From Streptomyces calvus (GTDB lineage: Bacteria; Actinomycetota; Actinomycetes; Streptomycetales; Streptomycetaceae), in the NCBI RefSeq assembly GCF_006782915.1, contig NZ_VCNP01000064.1:1-64000 (forward strand): a stretch of DNA of 64,000 nucleotides. Reading direction: 5' to 3'. Within the stretch, counting starts at the first letter, position 1. The number at the start of each line of letters is the position of its first letter. The notes under the pieces were generated by a model. That model had not been told where the DNA came from. It searched no databases and saw only the letters and a list, made by a program, of their open reading frames with translations. Position numbers and translations under genes: made by a program. This document shows, piece by piece, positions 44,738 to 52,961 of the stretch.

Positions 44738-46020
44738 AGCACCTCCCTTGCCAGGGCCCGCATGCCGACAGCCTGCTGGGACTTGGGAGCGTAGGAGAGC
44801 AAGGGTTTCTTCACGCGTACTGCTTCTTTCTGTTCCTTGAGGTCTCCGATGAGTCCCACGACCCTCGGATCCTTTATGTCCACCCAACCCTGCAGGGAGG
44901 AAGTCGCGATGTATCCGCGACGGGAGTCGTAGAGGTTGACCACGATGCCCAGGTAGTCGATGTCGACCTGAAGGTCGCCGCGCAGGTCGTCGATCTGGGT
45001 GGTGAGCAGTTCGTAGGCGTCGGCGGAACTGTCCTCGGCCTGAACCACGATGAGGGCTCCGGACTGGCCGGGCTTTTCTCCGTCGCGCCTCCGGCCGTAG
45101 TAGGCGGCGGCGTCCATGCTGAGACCGAGGCTCGGGGGGCAGTCGACGATGATTACGTCGTAATCGGCTTCGAGCGGGGCGAGAGCCCGCTCAAGGGCTG
45201 CTTCCCGCGCTCGTACTGCGGACAGGCGGACATCGAGGAGGAAGGCGTCGTTGCAGGCAGGCAGCAGGTGAAGGCGGCCGCCGAACGTGTCGTCATCAAC
45301 GGAGACGATGAGATCGCGCAGGTCACCCTTGGGGTCTCCCGCCATGTGGTTTGTGAGGCTGTCGCCGTTCATCGGCAGTGGGCTGCCACCGAGCTGGTTG
45401 GTGAGGTGGCATTGCGGGTCGAAGTCCACGAGGAGTACCCGCAGTCCCGGGCCGGGGAGGTTCTCGATGTCGAGCGGGTCTGCGACCACTTCGGCGTCAT
45501 CGTGTGCCTCGCTCGCACGCAGAGCCTTGGTGAGTGCTTTGGCGACACGTACGGGGTGCAGGGTGTTGCGGTCTTCCGCCAGGGCCTCGCCGAGCCCGGC
45601 CGTGACAGCAGTCTTACCGACGCCGCCTTTCTGGTTGCAGACGACGATGCGCCGGGTGATCGTCGGTCGCTCGATGTCTGGGGACGGGTTGGCGTCGAGC
45701 CACAACTGGACGGACTGCGCGAGGCCTTGGATGAGGGAGACACGCCGGTCAGCGGCAATCCGTCGGAACTCTTCCCACTGCCCGGGGGGCAGGAAGGTGG
45801 AGAAGGAGTCGGCGCCGGCAGTGTCGATGGTGGCGGGGGTGGCGGCGAGGCTGCACCAGTCGGTGATGCCTTGTTCGACGGCGGCCTGGATCTCGATGCC
45901 GTGCTGAGCGGCTCTGATTTTGAGGTTCTGCCGGAGCCATCCCGGCAGTTTGGAGACGACCTTCTCGCGGTCGCTGGAGGTGGCTGGCGAACTCATGAAG
46001 GACACCATACTAACGTCCAT
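44734..46020 (-). CDS. parA: ParA partition ATPase with N-terminal DNA-binding-like extension
   Basis: About 428 residues. Deviant Walker A is NQKGGVGKTAVTAGLGEALA, Walker A' LLVDFDPQCHLTNQLGG and Walker B VIIVDCPPSLGL. An extension of about 120 residues (KLPGWLRQNLKIRAAQHGIE, then FRRIAADRRVSLIQGLAQSV) precedes the ATPase and may bind the par promoter. An insertion of about 35 residues sits between the A and A' motifs. Start choices are TTG 46026, ATG 46020, 46008 or 45996; none has a clear ribosome-binding site. It is the first gene of the parAB operon. It works by ATP-dependent nucleoid binding to segregate the replicon. Confidence 0.9.
   Translation of the reverse strand: MDVSMVSFMSSPATSSDREKVVSKLPGWLRQNLKIRAAQHGIEIQAAVEQGITDWCSLAATPATIDTAGADSFSTFLPPGQWEEFRRIAADRRVSLIQGLAQSVQLWLDANPSPDIERPTITRRIVVCNQKGGVGKTAVTAGLGEALAEDRNTLHPVRVAKALTKALRASEAHDDAEVVADPLDIENLPGPGLRVLLVDFDPQCHLTNQLGGSPLPMNGDSLTNHMAGDPKGDLRDLIVSVDDDTFGGRLHLLPACNDAFLLDVRLSAVRAREAALERALAPLEADYDVIIVDCPPSLGLSMDAAAYYGRRRDGEKPGQSGALIVVQAEDSSADAYELLTTQIDDLRGDLQVDIDYLGIVVNLYDSRRGYIATSSLQGWVDIKDPRVVGLIGDLKEQKEAVRVKKPLLSYAPKSQQAVGMRALAREVL
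45151..45165. repeat. parS-like palindrome 2 (inside parA)
   Basis: GATTACGTCGTAATC, within the codons of the ParA Walker B region (YDVIIVDC). Identical core to the site in parB. Confidence 0.6.
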
Positions 46021-46047
46021 GATCAATCACACCAGCGACACGTTAGT
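46009..46047. promoter_or_regulatory. Inverted repeat at the parA start
   Basis: ACTAACGT (46009-46016) and ACGTTAGT (46040-46047) are exact inverses separated by 23 bases and straddle the candidate parA starts. It could be the operator through which ParA or ParB represses the operon. Confidence 0.4.
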
Positions 46048-46085
46048 TAGACCAAGCTGGTGAGAGGTCGCCGCTCCCCCCAGGT

Positions 46086-46148
46086 GATTACGCCGTAATC
46101 AAGCGGCTACCGGAGGACTCACCCTCACACGGCGATTACGACGTAATC
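46086..46148. repeat. parS-like palindromes 3 and 4 (upstream of parA)
   Basis: GATTACGCCGTAATC at 46086-46100 and GATTACGACGTAATC at 46134-46148, both followed by A or AC. They start 48 bases apart, in the non-coding region upstream of parA (46027-46508), which otherwise holds no recognised gene. They probably form the main centromere or operator cluster. Confidence 0.7.
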
Positions 46149-46508
46149 ACCGGTGCAGCGGAGCCGAGCAAGCGATCGTGACGTCCACCCGGGCGGGGCC
46201 AATCCGCGGAGGTCGGCCCGTGCCAGCGCGGCTTCGCAGGACCGCCAGCCCAGTTCGGCCCGCATGCCAGGCCCGGGGAGGGGCGGACGGCGCGCGGATC
46301 GTGCGGCGTCACGCGAAGGAAGCCCCGGGAACGCGACACAGCAGCAGACCTGATGAACCGGGATCGCGTTGAGATCACCCGGCTGTAGGCGCCTGCGGCG
46401 GGGAGAGTTACCTCAAGCAATTGGGCTGGGCCAGGTTGTCGTGCTGACGCCTCTGGTGGCACGCGCCCCCTGGCGCCAGTGTTCTGATGGTCTGCTGTCC
46501 AAGATCCA
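46149..46508. other. Non-coding stretch between parA region and pentapeptide gene
   Basis: No gene was recognised. Short GC-rich frames here lack any family resemblance. No further GATTACG palindromes were seen. Confidence 0.4.
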
Positions 46509-47999
46509 CTAAGCGCCAGAGGGAACGGGCACTGAGCCCCAGCTGAAGGCTGTGCCGCTGGTTGTCCAGTCTTCGAAGTCAACAGCGCCGCCACTGATCG
46601 TCATGTCTCTGAAGGAGATCGTGCCGCTGCTGAACGTCCCGCGGCGAAAGACGATTCTGCCTCCGCTGTTGATCGTCGCGGCTCCGAAGGAGACCCTGCC
46701 GCCGCTGAACACCGCGCCATCGAAGAGGACCGTGCCACCCGCGAAAGTAGCGTCGTCGAGGGAGACTTCGCCACCGCTGAATGCCGCGTGGTCGAAGGTG
46801 ACCCTGCCACCGCTGAACGTCGCAGCGACAAAGGAGACCATGCCATCGGTGAACGTCCCGCGGCGGAAGGTGACCGAGCCGTCGCTGAACCCCGCGCCGG
46901 CGAAGGAAACAGTGCCACCGTCGAACGCCGCACCGAAGAAGGCGACCCTGCCACCGTCGAACGCCGCGCCCTCGAAAGACACCCGGCCACCGCTGAACAC
47001 GGCTTCCGCGAAAGAAACCCGGCCTTCCCTGAACGCCGCGCCGTCGAAGGAGACCCGGCCCTGTCTGAACGCCGCGCCGTCGAAGGAGACCCGGCCACCG
47101 TCAAACGCTGCGCCCTCGAAAGACACCCGGCCACCGTCAAACGCCGCGCCCTCAAAAGACACCCGGCCACCGTCGAACACCGCGCCCTCAAAAGACACCC
47201 GGCCATCGCCGAACACCGCGCCCTCGAAGGAAACGGGTCCTCCGAAGTTGCTGCCGCCGAATGTGCCTCCATCGAAAGTCGCGCCGGTGAAGTCGAGACG
47301 GTGCCTGCACCAGGCCGTGGCCGCATTCGGGTCCTGCAAGTGGTCCCGGATAACGCTAATGATGGTCAGGCGGACCTGCCGCTCCCCAGCCTTGTGATCG
47401 GATGCGGCGGGATCTGGTTCGTAGGGCATGCGCAGGTAGGCACACAGAACGTCGATGCAGACCTGGCGTTGTTCTTCCCAGTCATCGGCGAGACGTGCGA
47501 GAGCGTAGACGCCAGCGAGGCGCACTGCGGCCTGGTCGTGGCCAAGCTGTTCGGCCGCAGTGGTGTAGCGGTCGGCAAGTTGGCTTGCGTCGGAGCGGTG
47601 CGCGTCGCCCTCGGAGAGGAGCTGTTTCCGGTAGGCGTACAGACCAGCGAGCACGGCACCGATCAGGGTCAGTGCGGTAACGGTGGCTTTGAGGACATCG
47701 TTGATGTTGACCGGCTTGGCTGGCGACTGACCTTCGGCGGCCTGTGCGAAGTAGTGATAGGCGTAGCGGTAGATGACGTAGCCGAGGCAACCGGCGGCTA
47801 CCAACGCGAGAGGGGCCACAAGCCAGACGGGCCAGAGGTTCGGGGTGTACCGGCCTTTTGATGCCTTGGCCTTGCGCTGGAATGAAATCACCACCTGAGG
47901 ATCATGGGTCCCGGGCCTAGCTCTGTGCAGCGGTTTACTCAAAACAACCCCGCCCCGTTCCCAGCCGCGCCAGGACGGTGGAGGCCGTGGGTCAGGCAA
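46509..47999 (-). CDS. Membrane protein with 12-residue beta-helix repeats
   Basis: 496 residues; the true start may be ATG 47999 or a GTG near 47890. There are two membrane spans (WPVWLVAPLALVAAGCLGYV and ATVTALTLIGAVLAGLYAYR). A helical segment follows (LADRYTTAAEQLGHDQAAVR, LAGVYALARLADDWEEQRQV). From about residue 235 to the end come near-identical 12-residue repeats SFEGAAFDGGRV, likely a beta helix. The helical part before the repeats is typical of actinobacterial pentapeptide proteins. Function is unknown; it may be a membrane scaffold. It differs from 16528-18387 in having its membrane part at the N-terminus. Confidence 0.75.
   Translation of the reverse strand: MPDPRPPPSWRGWERGGVVLSKPLHRARPGTHDPQVVISFQRKAKASKGRYTPNLWPVWLVAPLALVAAGCLGYVIYRYAYHYFAQAAEGQSPAKPVNINDVLKATVTALTLIGAVLAGLYAYRKQLLSEGDAHRSDASQLADRYTTAAEQLGHDQAAVRLAGVYALARLADDWEEQRQVCIDVLCAYLRMPYEPDPAASDHKAGERQVRLTIISVIRDHLQDPNAATAWCRHRLDFTGATFDGGTFGGSNFGGPVSFEGAVFGDGRVSFEGAVFDGGRVSFEGAAFDGGRVSFEGAAFDGGRVSFDGAAFRQGRVSFDGAAFREGRVSFAEAVFSGGRVSFEGAAFDGGRVAFFGAAFDGGTVSFAGAGFSDGSVTFRRGTFTDGMVSFVAATFSGGRVTFDHAAFSGGEVSLDDATFAGGTVLFDGAVFSGGRVSFGAATINSGGRIVFRRGTFSSGTISFRDMTISGGAVDFEDWTTSGTAFSWGSVPVPSGA
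46560..47280 (-). repeat. 36-bp coding tandem repeats
   Basis: Repeats encoding SFEGAAFDGGRV-type units. Several neighbours between about 47090 and 47200 are almost identical in DNA, indicating recent expansion. Confidence 0.7.
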
Positions 48000-48254
48000 G
48001 ACAACAGTGTCGCCTGATCCATTCCACGGAAGTCGGCCTTCTCCAGGCTCTTGGGGGAGCGAGGCCGAGTTGGGTGCAACGGGCCTGTGCTGCGGCGCGT
48101 CATCGGCGAGGCTGCCGACTCAAGGTGGTCGAGGGCGTGGTCGATATCGCAGCAGGCAGGCATGAAACCTCCCACAGGGCGTTTCGTGGCAACTGTCCCA
48201 TGGGGCGGCTGCCGCTGCGTCGCTTGCAGGGCCAGCACCACCTAACGAGGGCGC

Positions 48255-48510
48255 ATGCTCCGGATGCCGACACACCATGCCCAGGTCTGCAGTCCTCACC
48301 GCCTCTGGATCGACCGAGCCGTCGAATCACTCGCGCAGAACTACCCCAAGATCGTCGCCGTTCAACAGCGCCATGACCGGCGCCCCTTCGCCGACACGGC
48401 CCTCATGCAACCTGTGCTACGAGCAGGCCTCTCTGTTCTGGCCGTCCTCCTGCGGCACGAAGACCCTCAGCCATCCCCGCACAGGCGAAGCGGCTCCCGC
48501 TGCCCGGATG
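48255..48510 (+). pseudogene. Possible TniQ-like zinc-binding fragment
   Basis: The frame from 48255 encodes VCSPHRLWIDRAVESLAQNY then PKIVAVQQRHDRR, reminiscent of the CxxH..W...P.IV.AQ.RH pattern in TniQ-type and related transposition proteins. A frame change follows with CNLCYEQASLFWPSSCGTK. The match is weak and from memory. Confidence 0.25.
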
Positions 48511-48538
48511 TAATCCCTGGCGGCGGGAGCCGCTTCGC
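48485..48538. terminator. Long perfect inverted repeat
   Basis: GCGAAGCGGCTCCCGC and its exact inverse, 16 bp each, separated by 22 bases. It is likely a terminator or a stable RNA structure after the 48255 fragment. Confidence 0.55.
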
Positions 48539-48790
48539 GTGCGTCATTGTTCTGGCGGAGAACACGGCGCGGTCCTTGTGTAGTTGCAGCGCGGGAGTAG
48601 GGGCAGCAGGCCCCGCCTGGTTAGACGGGGCCTGGGGGAGTGCTGGTTTCAGTTTCAGCAGTGCGTGGGCGGCTTTCGGAGCCTAGGTGGCCGACGTCTC
48701 CCAGAGGAGGTCAGCCAAGGCAGCCGCGATCTGCAGGTGGGACTCAGAGCTACGCCCAGCCCGCCAACCTGATGTCGGCGTCACCGTAGT

Positions 48791-49078
48791 CGTGCCGTCA
48801 TCACCCTCGTCAGTCTCGGCCTCTCACAGGACGGGGCGGCCACGTACTCGCTCCGTGGCAGCGCCGGCCAGGAGCGTCACGGCGTCAGCCTCATACGGGT
48901 CGGTGAACAGCTCGTGGTCGCTGACGTTGAACGACCCAACCGCGCGGAAACGCTGAATCTGAGCACGACGGTGATTTCCCGCTCTACCAGCGCGGCAGTG
49001 GGCCGGTCGGTGTCCCTGGGAAGCGTGCCGGGCTTGGGTGTAAGGACCGAGGCGCAGCAGTGTTCAACCCCCGGTTGA
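48791..49078 (+). pseudogene. Coding-like remnant without a start
   Basis: The frame encodes AVITLVSLGLSQDGAATYSL, RGSAGQERHGVSLIRVGEQL, VVADVERPNRAETLNLSTTV and ends at TGA 49076. Codon use is Streptomyces-like, but no start codon is available in frame. Probably the 3' end of a lost gene. Family unknown. Confidence 0.3.
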
Positions 49079-49135
49079 CGGGACGCTGAGTGATGCGGAC
49101 TGGGGGACCGGACTGCGTCCGGCCCGCAGGGCCGG

Positions 49136-50599
49136 TCAGGTTCCGGAGGAGGACGCCGTCGGCTTGCGCCGGGTGCGTCGGCCCCTTGCCATGATGCCGT
49201 TGATGATCTCGGAGTGACGGCCCTTGAGCGCCGCGACTGGCACCTCGATGGTCTGGTAGGTCGCGTGACCTTCCTGCCGTTCTGCCACGCTGTTCTCGTC
49301 GTGCCAGCGCAGATCAGTGCCGCCTGCCTCGATGTACGGGATGTCGGGGACGGTTTGGAGGAGCACCCGTCTACCGCCCGGGGCGGGAAGTTCAATCCAG
49401 AAGTGCTCTGGGACACCGAAAGCGCCGTCCATTCGGTAATGGCACATGATCCAGCCCGCCGGGTTAGCGGCGTCGATCCGCAGGCCGTGGGACTGTACGA
49501 AGGTCCGGACTGCGCGTTCCATGAGAGGGCGGATCGCGGCCTCGTCGTGCTGGGCGTCGAAGTTTTCGGGGTCGAAGCGCATGCCAGCGGCCATGATGTC
49601 GTCCCGCAACCGGTCCAGATCGGCTCTGACCGCCGGCTCGACCTGATCCAGCTCCCGTACGTCGGCCTCCTCGCTCAGGCCGATGAGGTAGTTCCAGTAC
49701 TCACCCCGGTCGAGGCCGCCAGAGTCTGCGGCGGCCCGCACGGCCCACTCCCAGCAGGCGGCCTCCTCGGGCGTCTTGGGGAGCTTGCGCCCCTGCCCGC
49801 CCGCGTAGGTGTGCTCCCGTCCGGCAGAGGCGGCGATCAGGTTGACCGCGTCCTCGGAGATCTCCCCTTCCGTGCTCTCCTCGCGGGTGCGCTTCATCCG
49901 CTGGACGACGGTGCCGACCGCTCCGCGCGCGGAGCGGTCGGCATCAACGGGCCGCGTGGCGGGAGGACCGCTCATCGCGCGCCGTGCGTTGGCCTCAGCC
50001 TCCCGTTCGAAGCGGTCGCCGGGGTCAGAGACGGACAGCCCGTCGCCGTTGTCGGTGCCCGCGACGGGGCCCTGGCGCTGCTGGATGACGTGGGTCAGCT
50101 CATGGGCGAGCGTGTGCCGGTCGCCACCGCCGTCGCCGATGACGACATGGTTGCCGGATGTGTAGGCACACGAACCGATCTCGGCGGCGGAACGGCGGGC
50201 CTCGGCACCGGTGTGCAGCCGTACGTCGGAGAAGTCGGCGCCGAGGCGGCCCTCCATGTCAGTACGGGTGGTCGTGTCCAGGGGCCGTCCGCCGCCGCGC
50301 AGCACACCGGGCACCGTCGAACGCTGCACTGCCGGCTGCGCCGACGGCTCGGACTGTTCCGATTGCCTCGACCGGCCTGATTGCCTCGGCTCCTCGGTGT
50401 GCCCGCAGCTGGGTCCGTGCCGGTGCCGGTCCAGCGCCCCGGGGTGCCCGGCTCCCTGCAGCAGTCGCACTACCGCGGCGTTGCCGATCGTCGGCTGCAT
50501 CCCGAGGAGCCCGGACACACCCGCCACCGGCCTCTTCGCGCCTGCCGTCGGCGAGGCCAGAGTTTCCCGCTCGCTGTCCCGACTTCTCCGTGCCCGCAC
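49136..50599 (-). CDS. DUF4157 protein, likely contractile-injection-system cargo
   Basis: 487 residues from GTG 50599 with AGGAGA upstream. The N-terminus has GMQPTIGNAAVVRLLQ. The DUF4157 domain spans about residues 105-175: MEGRLGADFSDVRLHTGAEA, SGNHVVIGDG and HTLAHELTHVIQQRQG, a zinc-metallopeptidase HExxH. Such domains mark proteins associated with extracellular contractile injection systems (eCIS). The C-terminal 250 residues are a separate domain with WIMCHYRMDG and VPEHFWIELP; a Cys and a His in these settings recall thiol-protease or transglutaminase folds, but this is inference. No eCIS structural genes are in the window. It may be a delivered toxin. Confidence 0.7.
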   Translation of the reverse strand: MRARRSRDSERETLASPTAGAKRPVAGVSGLLGMQPTIGNAAVVRLLQGAGHPGALDRHRHGPSCGHTEEPRQSGRSRQSEQSEPSAQPAVQRSTVPGVLRGGGRPLDTTTRTDMEGRLGADFSDVRLHTGAEARRSAAEIGSCAYTSGNHVVIGDGGGDRHTLAHELTHVIQQRQGPVAGTDNGDGLSVSDPGDRFEREAEANARRAMSGPPATRPVDADRSARGAVGTVVQRMKRTREESTEGEISEDAVNLIAASAGREHTYAGGQGRKLPKTPEEAACWEWAVRAAADSGGLDRGEYWNYLIGLSEEADVRELDQVEPAVRADLDRLRDDIMAAGMRFDPENFDAQHDEAAIRPLMERAVRTFVQSHGLRIDAANPAGWIMCHYRMDGAFGVPEHFWIELPAPGGRRVLLQTVPDIPYIEAGGTDLRWHDENSVAERQEGHATYQTIEVPVAALKGRHSEIINGIMARGRRTRRKPTASSSGT

Positions 50600-50836
50600 G
50601 CCGGTTTCTCCTTTTCAGGGAACGCCCTCCCTGTCTACCAGCACACACGCGCGCGGGACGAGAGACGAACGGGCAGTCACACCTACCTGTAAGGGCAGTC
50701 TGAACCGGCGGGTGGGGTGCTGGGTTGGCACTGTCGTTCTCCACCGCGTCCTAGCCGGGCGTCCAGAGCTGTTCGGCGGGATGCATGGTGCCGTCGTCAC
50801 CCTCGCTCGTCACGAGGTCGTACAGGCCGGTGGTCA

Positions 50837-51256
50837 TCATGCACTCGCTCCCGTGCCAGTGTTGGCCGCCTTGAGGACGCGCGGGAGATGGACGTGGAGG
50901 TGTTCGACGTCGACCTGGCGGCCACGGGTGCGAAGTTCGCGGGCAAGAAGTTCGGTGAGTCCGGATGCCCTGTGCCTGCCGCCTGCACATCCGATGGCGA
51001 TGCGGCGGGGGCCGGCGGGCAGGACGGCGTAATCGGCGAGGTTTGCGAGCAGCTCGCGGGCTCCGGGGGTGTTCAGAACGACGTCCTGGACGCGGGGGTT
51101 GAGGCCGTCGAGATCGAGGATGTCGCGGGCGGCGGCCGGGTCACGGAGCCGGTCGCGAACGTCCTCGATCCGGTCGGCGGAGGGCGGGATGGGGGAGCCG
51201 TCCGGGCCGGTGGGCAGGTGCAGGTAGCCGAACGAGATCAGACGGATCGGGCGCAA
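50837..51256 (-). CDS. RapZ C-terminal-domain-like protein
   Basis: 139 residues from TTG 51256 with GGAGGC upstream. It begins IRLISFGYLHLPTG, then LRDPAAARDILDLDGLNPRV and the signature IAIGCAGGRHRASGLTELLA followed by RGRQVDVEHLHVHLP. The GCxGGxHRS/A loop is the phosphate-binding site of the RapZ C-terminal domain, which in RapZ binds GlcNAc-6-P and small RNAs. Here the kinase-like N-domain is absent, so it is a stand-alone ligand- or RNA-binding module. It is the last gene of the minus-strand cluster. Confidence 0.75.
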   Translation of the reverse strand: MRPIRLISFGYLHLPTGPDGSPIPPSADRIEDVRDRLRDPAAARDILDLDGLNPRVQDVVLNTPGARELLANLADYAVLPAGPRRIAIGCAGGRHRASGLTELLARELRTRGRQVDVEHLHVHLPRVLKAANTGTGASA

Positions 51257-51344
51257 GGGAGCCTCCTGCTCGTAGTGAAGGGCGGGAACGTGTGGAGCGC
51301 CGCGCCCGGCCGGGAAGGGCGGGGCGCGGCGCTCCGGGGCGGTG

Positions 51345-51527
51345 CTACTGGGTGGCGGTGTCGGTGACCACGAGGAACTGGTCGGTGCGCAGATCCATCA
51401 CGACCTGAGCAGTAGTGCCCTGGACGCGCTGGCTGGCAGCGAACTCTTCGGCAGGCCAGGAGCCGCGGCGCCCTCCAGCGGGTAACCGCTCCAGGACGGT
51501 CCGGGCCTGTTCGGGGGCGGTGTCCAT
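51345..51527 (-). CDS. Small hypothetical protein
   Basis: A 60-residue protein whose ATG overlaps the stop of the upstream gene at 51527. Sequence: MDTAPEQARTVLERLPAGGR, then VVMDLRTDQFLVVTDTATQ, a helix followed by two strands. Family unknown. Its position inside an overlapping gene series supports it as real. Confidence 0.6.
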   Translation of the reverse strand: MDTAPEQARTVLERLPAGGRRGSWPAEEFAASQRVQGTTAQVVMDLRTDQFLVVTDTATQ

Positions 51528-52009
51528 CAGGCGTCACCGCCGTTCACACGCTCGTGGATGTCGATGAGGATGGCGATGGCGTCGGGGTTCTCTGCCAAGC
51601 CGACCCACGTCCCGTGCGCGTTGAAGACGGGCACGGTGTCGGTGTCGGTGTCGAAGATGACGACGTAGTCGCCGTAGCGGTCCATCACCATGTCCCGCAA
51701 CACCGGGATGCGTCCGGTATCCAGGACCTCCAGGGCGTCGACGGTGAGCCGGGCAAGCTCGCCGGGTGCCGGCGGCTGGACGAGGATGCCGGTGACGCGC
51801 AGCAGGTCGCCGGGCTGGATGCCGTTCAGCAGCTCGTGGGTGATCCGGGGGTCTCCGCTGGTGCAGGTGACGACCGTGTCGGGGGCGTCGTCGGGGAGCG
51901 CGTCGATGTCAGCGGGTCGGACGATCAGGTCGAAGGTGGCGGTGCCGCGCGGGCCGGGAGAGGGTATCGCGTCGACCCAGCCGTCGACGGCGCAGTGCTT
52001 GGTGTCCAT
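51527..52009 (-). CDS. Hypothetical protein, OB-fold-like
   Basis: 160 residues from ATG 52009 with GGAGGC upstream. It has beta-rich sequence (GTATFDLIVRPADIDALPDD, HELLNGIQPGDLLRVTGILV then QPPAPGELARLTVDALEVL), the style of an OB fold that binds single-stranded nucleic acid, then YGDYVVIFDTDTDTVPVFN and a C-terminal helix. The OB-fold suggestion is inference from strand pattern. It overlaps both neighbours by one to a few bases, so it is operonic. Confidence 0.6.
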   Translation of the reverse strand: MDTKHCAVDGWVDAIPSPGPRGTATFDLIVRPADIDALPDDAPDTVVTCTSGDPRITHELLNGIQPGDLLRVTGILVQPPAPGELARLTVDALEVLDTGRIPVLRDMVMDRYGDYVVIFDTDTDTVPVFNAHGTWVGLAENPDAIAILIDIHERVNGGDA

Positions 52010-52212
52010 CAGCTGGCCTCCGCCAGGGTCTCGGTGGGGCGAGGGGAGCAGGGTCGGGTGGTGCGCTGGGCGATGTCCAGCAGCTCGCGGTTGCGCCGCT
52101 GCTGGGCAGGCGTGAGCGGGCGGGCCTTTGCACCGTGGCGGTGCCAGAGCGGGGAGGCGGGCGGCTCGGGGTAGGCGAGGGCGTGGTCGACGTCGCGGTC
52201 GGTGCTGCTCAT
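52009..52212 (-). CDS. Small hypothetical protein
   Basis: 67 residues, MSSTDRDVDHALAYPEPPAS then PLTPAQQRRNRELLDIAQRT. GGAGGACCTTC lies just before the ATG, and the stop overlaps the next start. A short amphipathic helix is the only visible structure. Confidence 0.6.
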   Translation of the reverse strand: MSSTDRDVDHALAYPEPPASPLWHRHGAKARPLTPAQQRRNRELLDIAQRTTRPCSPRPTETLAEAS

Positions 52213-52232
52213 GAAGGTCCTCCAGGTGGAGG

Positions 52233-52521
52233 TCAGGCGTGGGCGCCTTGGCCCTTGGACTTGGGCTTCGGCGCGAGGTCGGAGGCGAACCGCCCGAGGC
52301 GGGCCTCAACGGGGTTGGCGGCGATCCAGGACTCGACCGCATGCCTTTACGGGCTCGCCGGAGTGGGAGCGGATGGGCGTGGGCTAGCCGCACAGCGTGC
52401 AGGGGAGGTACTGCCAGCAGTCGAAGTGCCGGCTGTCGCGCCACTCGAGGAGAGCGCCGGGAGCCGGGATCAGGCCCGGCTCGAACGGCGGCTTCTCCTT
52501 CGTGCGTCCCCTGCGGGTCAC
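52233..52521 (-). pseudogene. Small Cys-containing protein, nonsense and frameshift
   Basis: GTG 52521 overlaps the ASCH stop by GTGA. It gives TRRGRTKEKPPFEPGLIPAP, LLEWRDSRHFDCWQYLPCTL, CG, then TAG at 52384, PTPIRSHSGEPVKA, a one-base shift near 52342 and AVESWIAANPVEARLGRFAS ending DLAPKPKSKGQGAHA. The parts fit one protein of about 95 residues with a possible CxxC zinc site. It is now broken in an otherwise intact operon. Confidence 0.6.
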
Positions 52522-52961
52522 GGCCGGAAGTCGGGCAGCTGCTGGAGCACTCGGTCCAACAGGTCCTCGGTCGGCTTCCAGGGCCCGAGCTGCCCGGCAG
52601 CGGGGACAGGCAGCGGCAGCTCCTGAACGTCCTGGAGGACCAAATGCCAGGTGCCGGCCTGCGCCCACGGCGAGCAGGGCGGTGCTCCGTCGGGGTCCTG
52701 GTGACAGTCGACCAGGCGCGCGATGCCGATCACGGCTCCGGTGGGCAGCTCGTGGCCGCGGATTGTGCGGGCGATCAGCGGGACGCGCAGGGCGGGCCGG
52801 TCGATCCGCTGGCCCGCGTGCAGGAGCATCCAACCGCGCCAGCTCCAGGGCTTGGGCCGGTTCTCGATGACCTTCTGGCCGGTCAGGATGCAGGTGGCGT
52901 GCGGCTGCTGGACGCTGATGCTGCGGATCCAGTCGCCCTGCGGGAGGATCGAAATGCTCAT
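52518..52961 (-). CDS. ASCH-domain protein
   Basis: 147 residues: SISVQQPHATCILTGQKVIE, NRPKPWSWRGWMLLHAGQRI and LPTGAVIGIARLVDCHQDP, the hallmark of ASCH domains (PUA-like fold, proposed to bind RNA; some members cleave or modify nucleosides). The conserved GxKxxExR-like segment reads GQKVIENR. It overlaps the GGDEF gene upstream (ATGA) and the pseudogene downstream (GTGA). Confidence 0.8.
   Translation of the reverse strand: MSISILPQGDWIRSISVQQPHATCILTGQKVIENRPKPWSWRGWMLLHAGQRIDRPALRVPLIARTIRGHELPTGAVIGIARLVDCHQDPDGAPPCSPWAQAGTWHLVLQDVQELPLPVPAAGQLGPWKPTEDLLDRVLQQLPDFRP

Noticed and set aside
47939-48241. Minus-strand 100-codon frame beginning MVLALQATQ
   Set aside because: No ribosome-binding site, and it overlaps the start region of the membrane repeat protein; not convincing.
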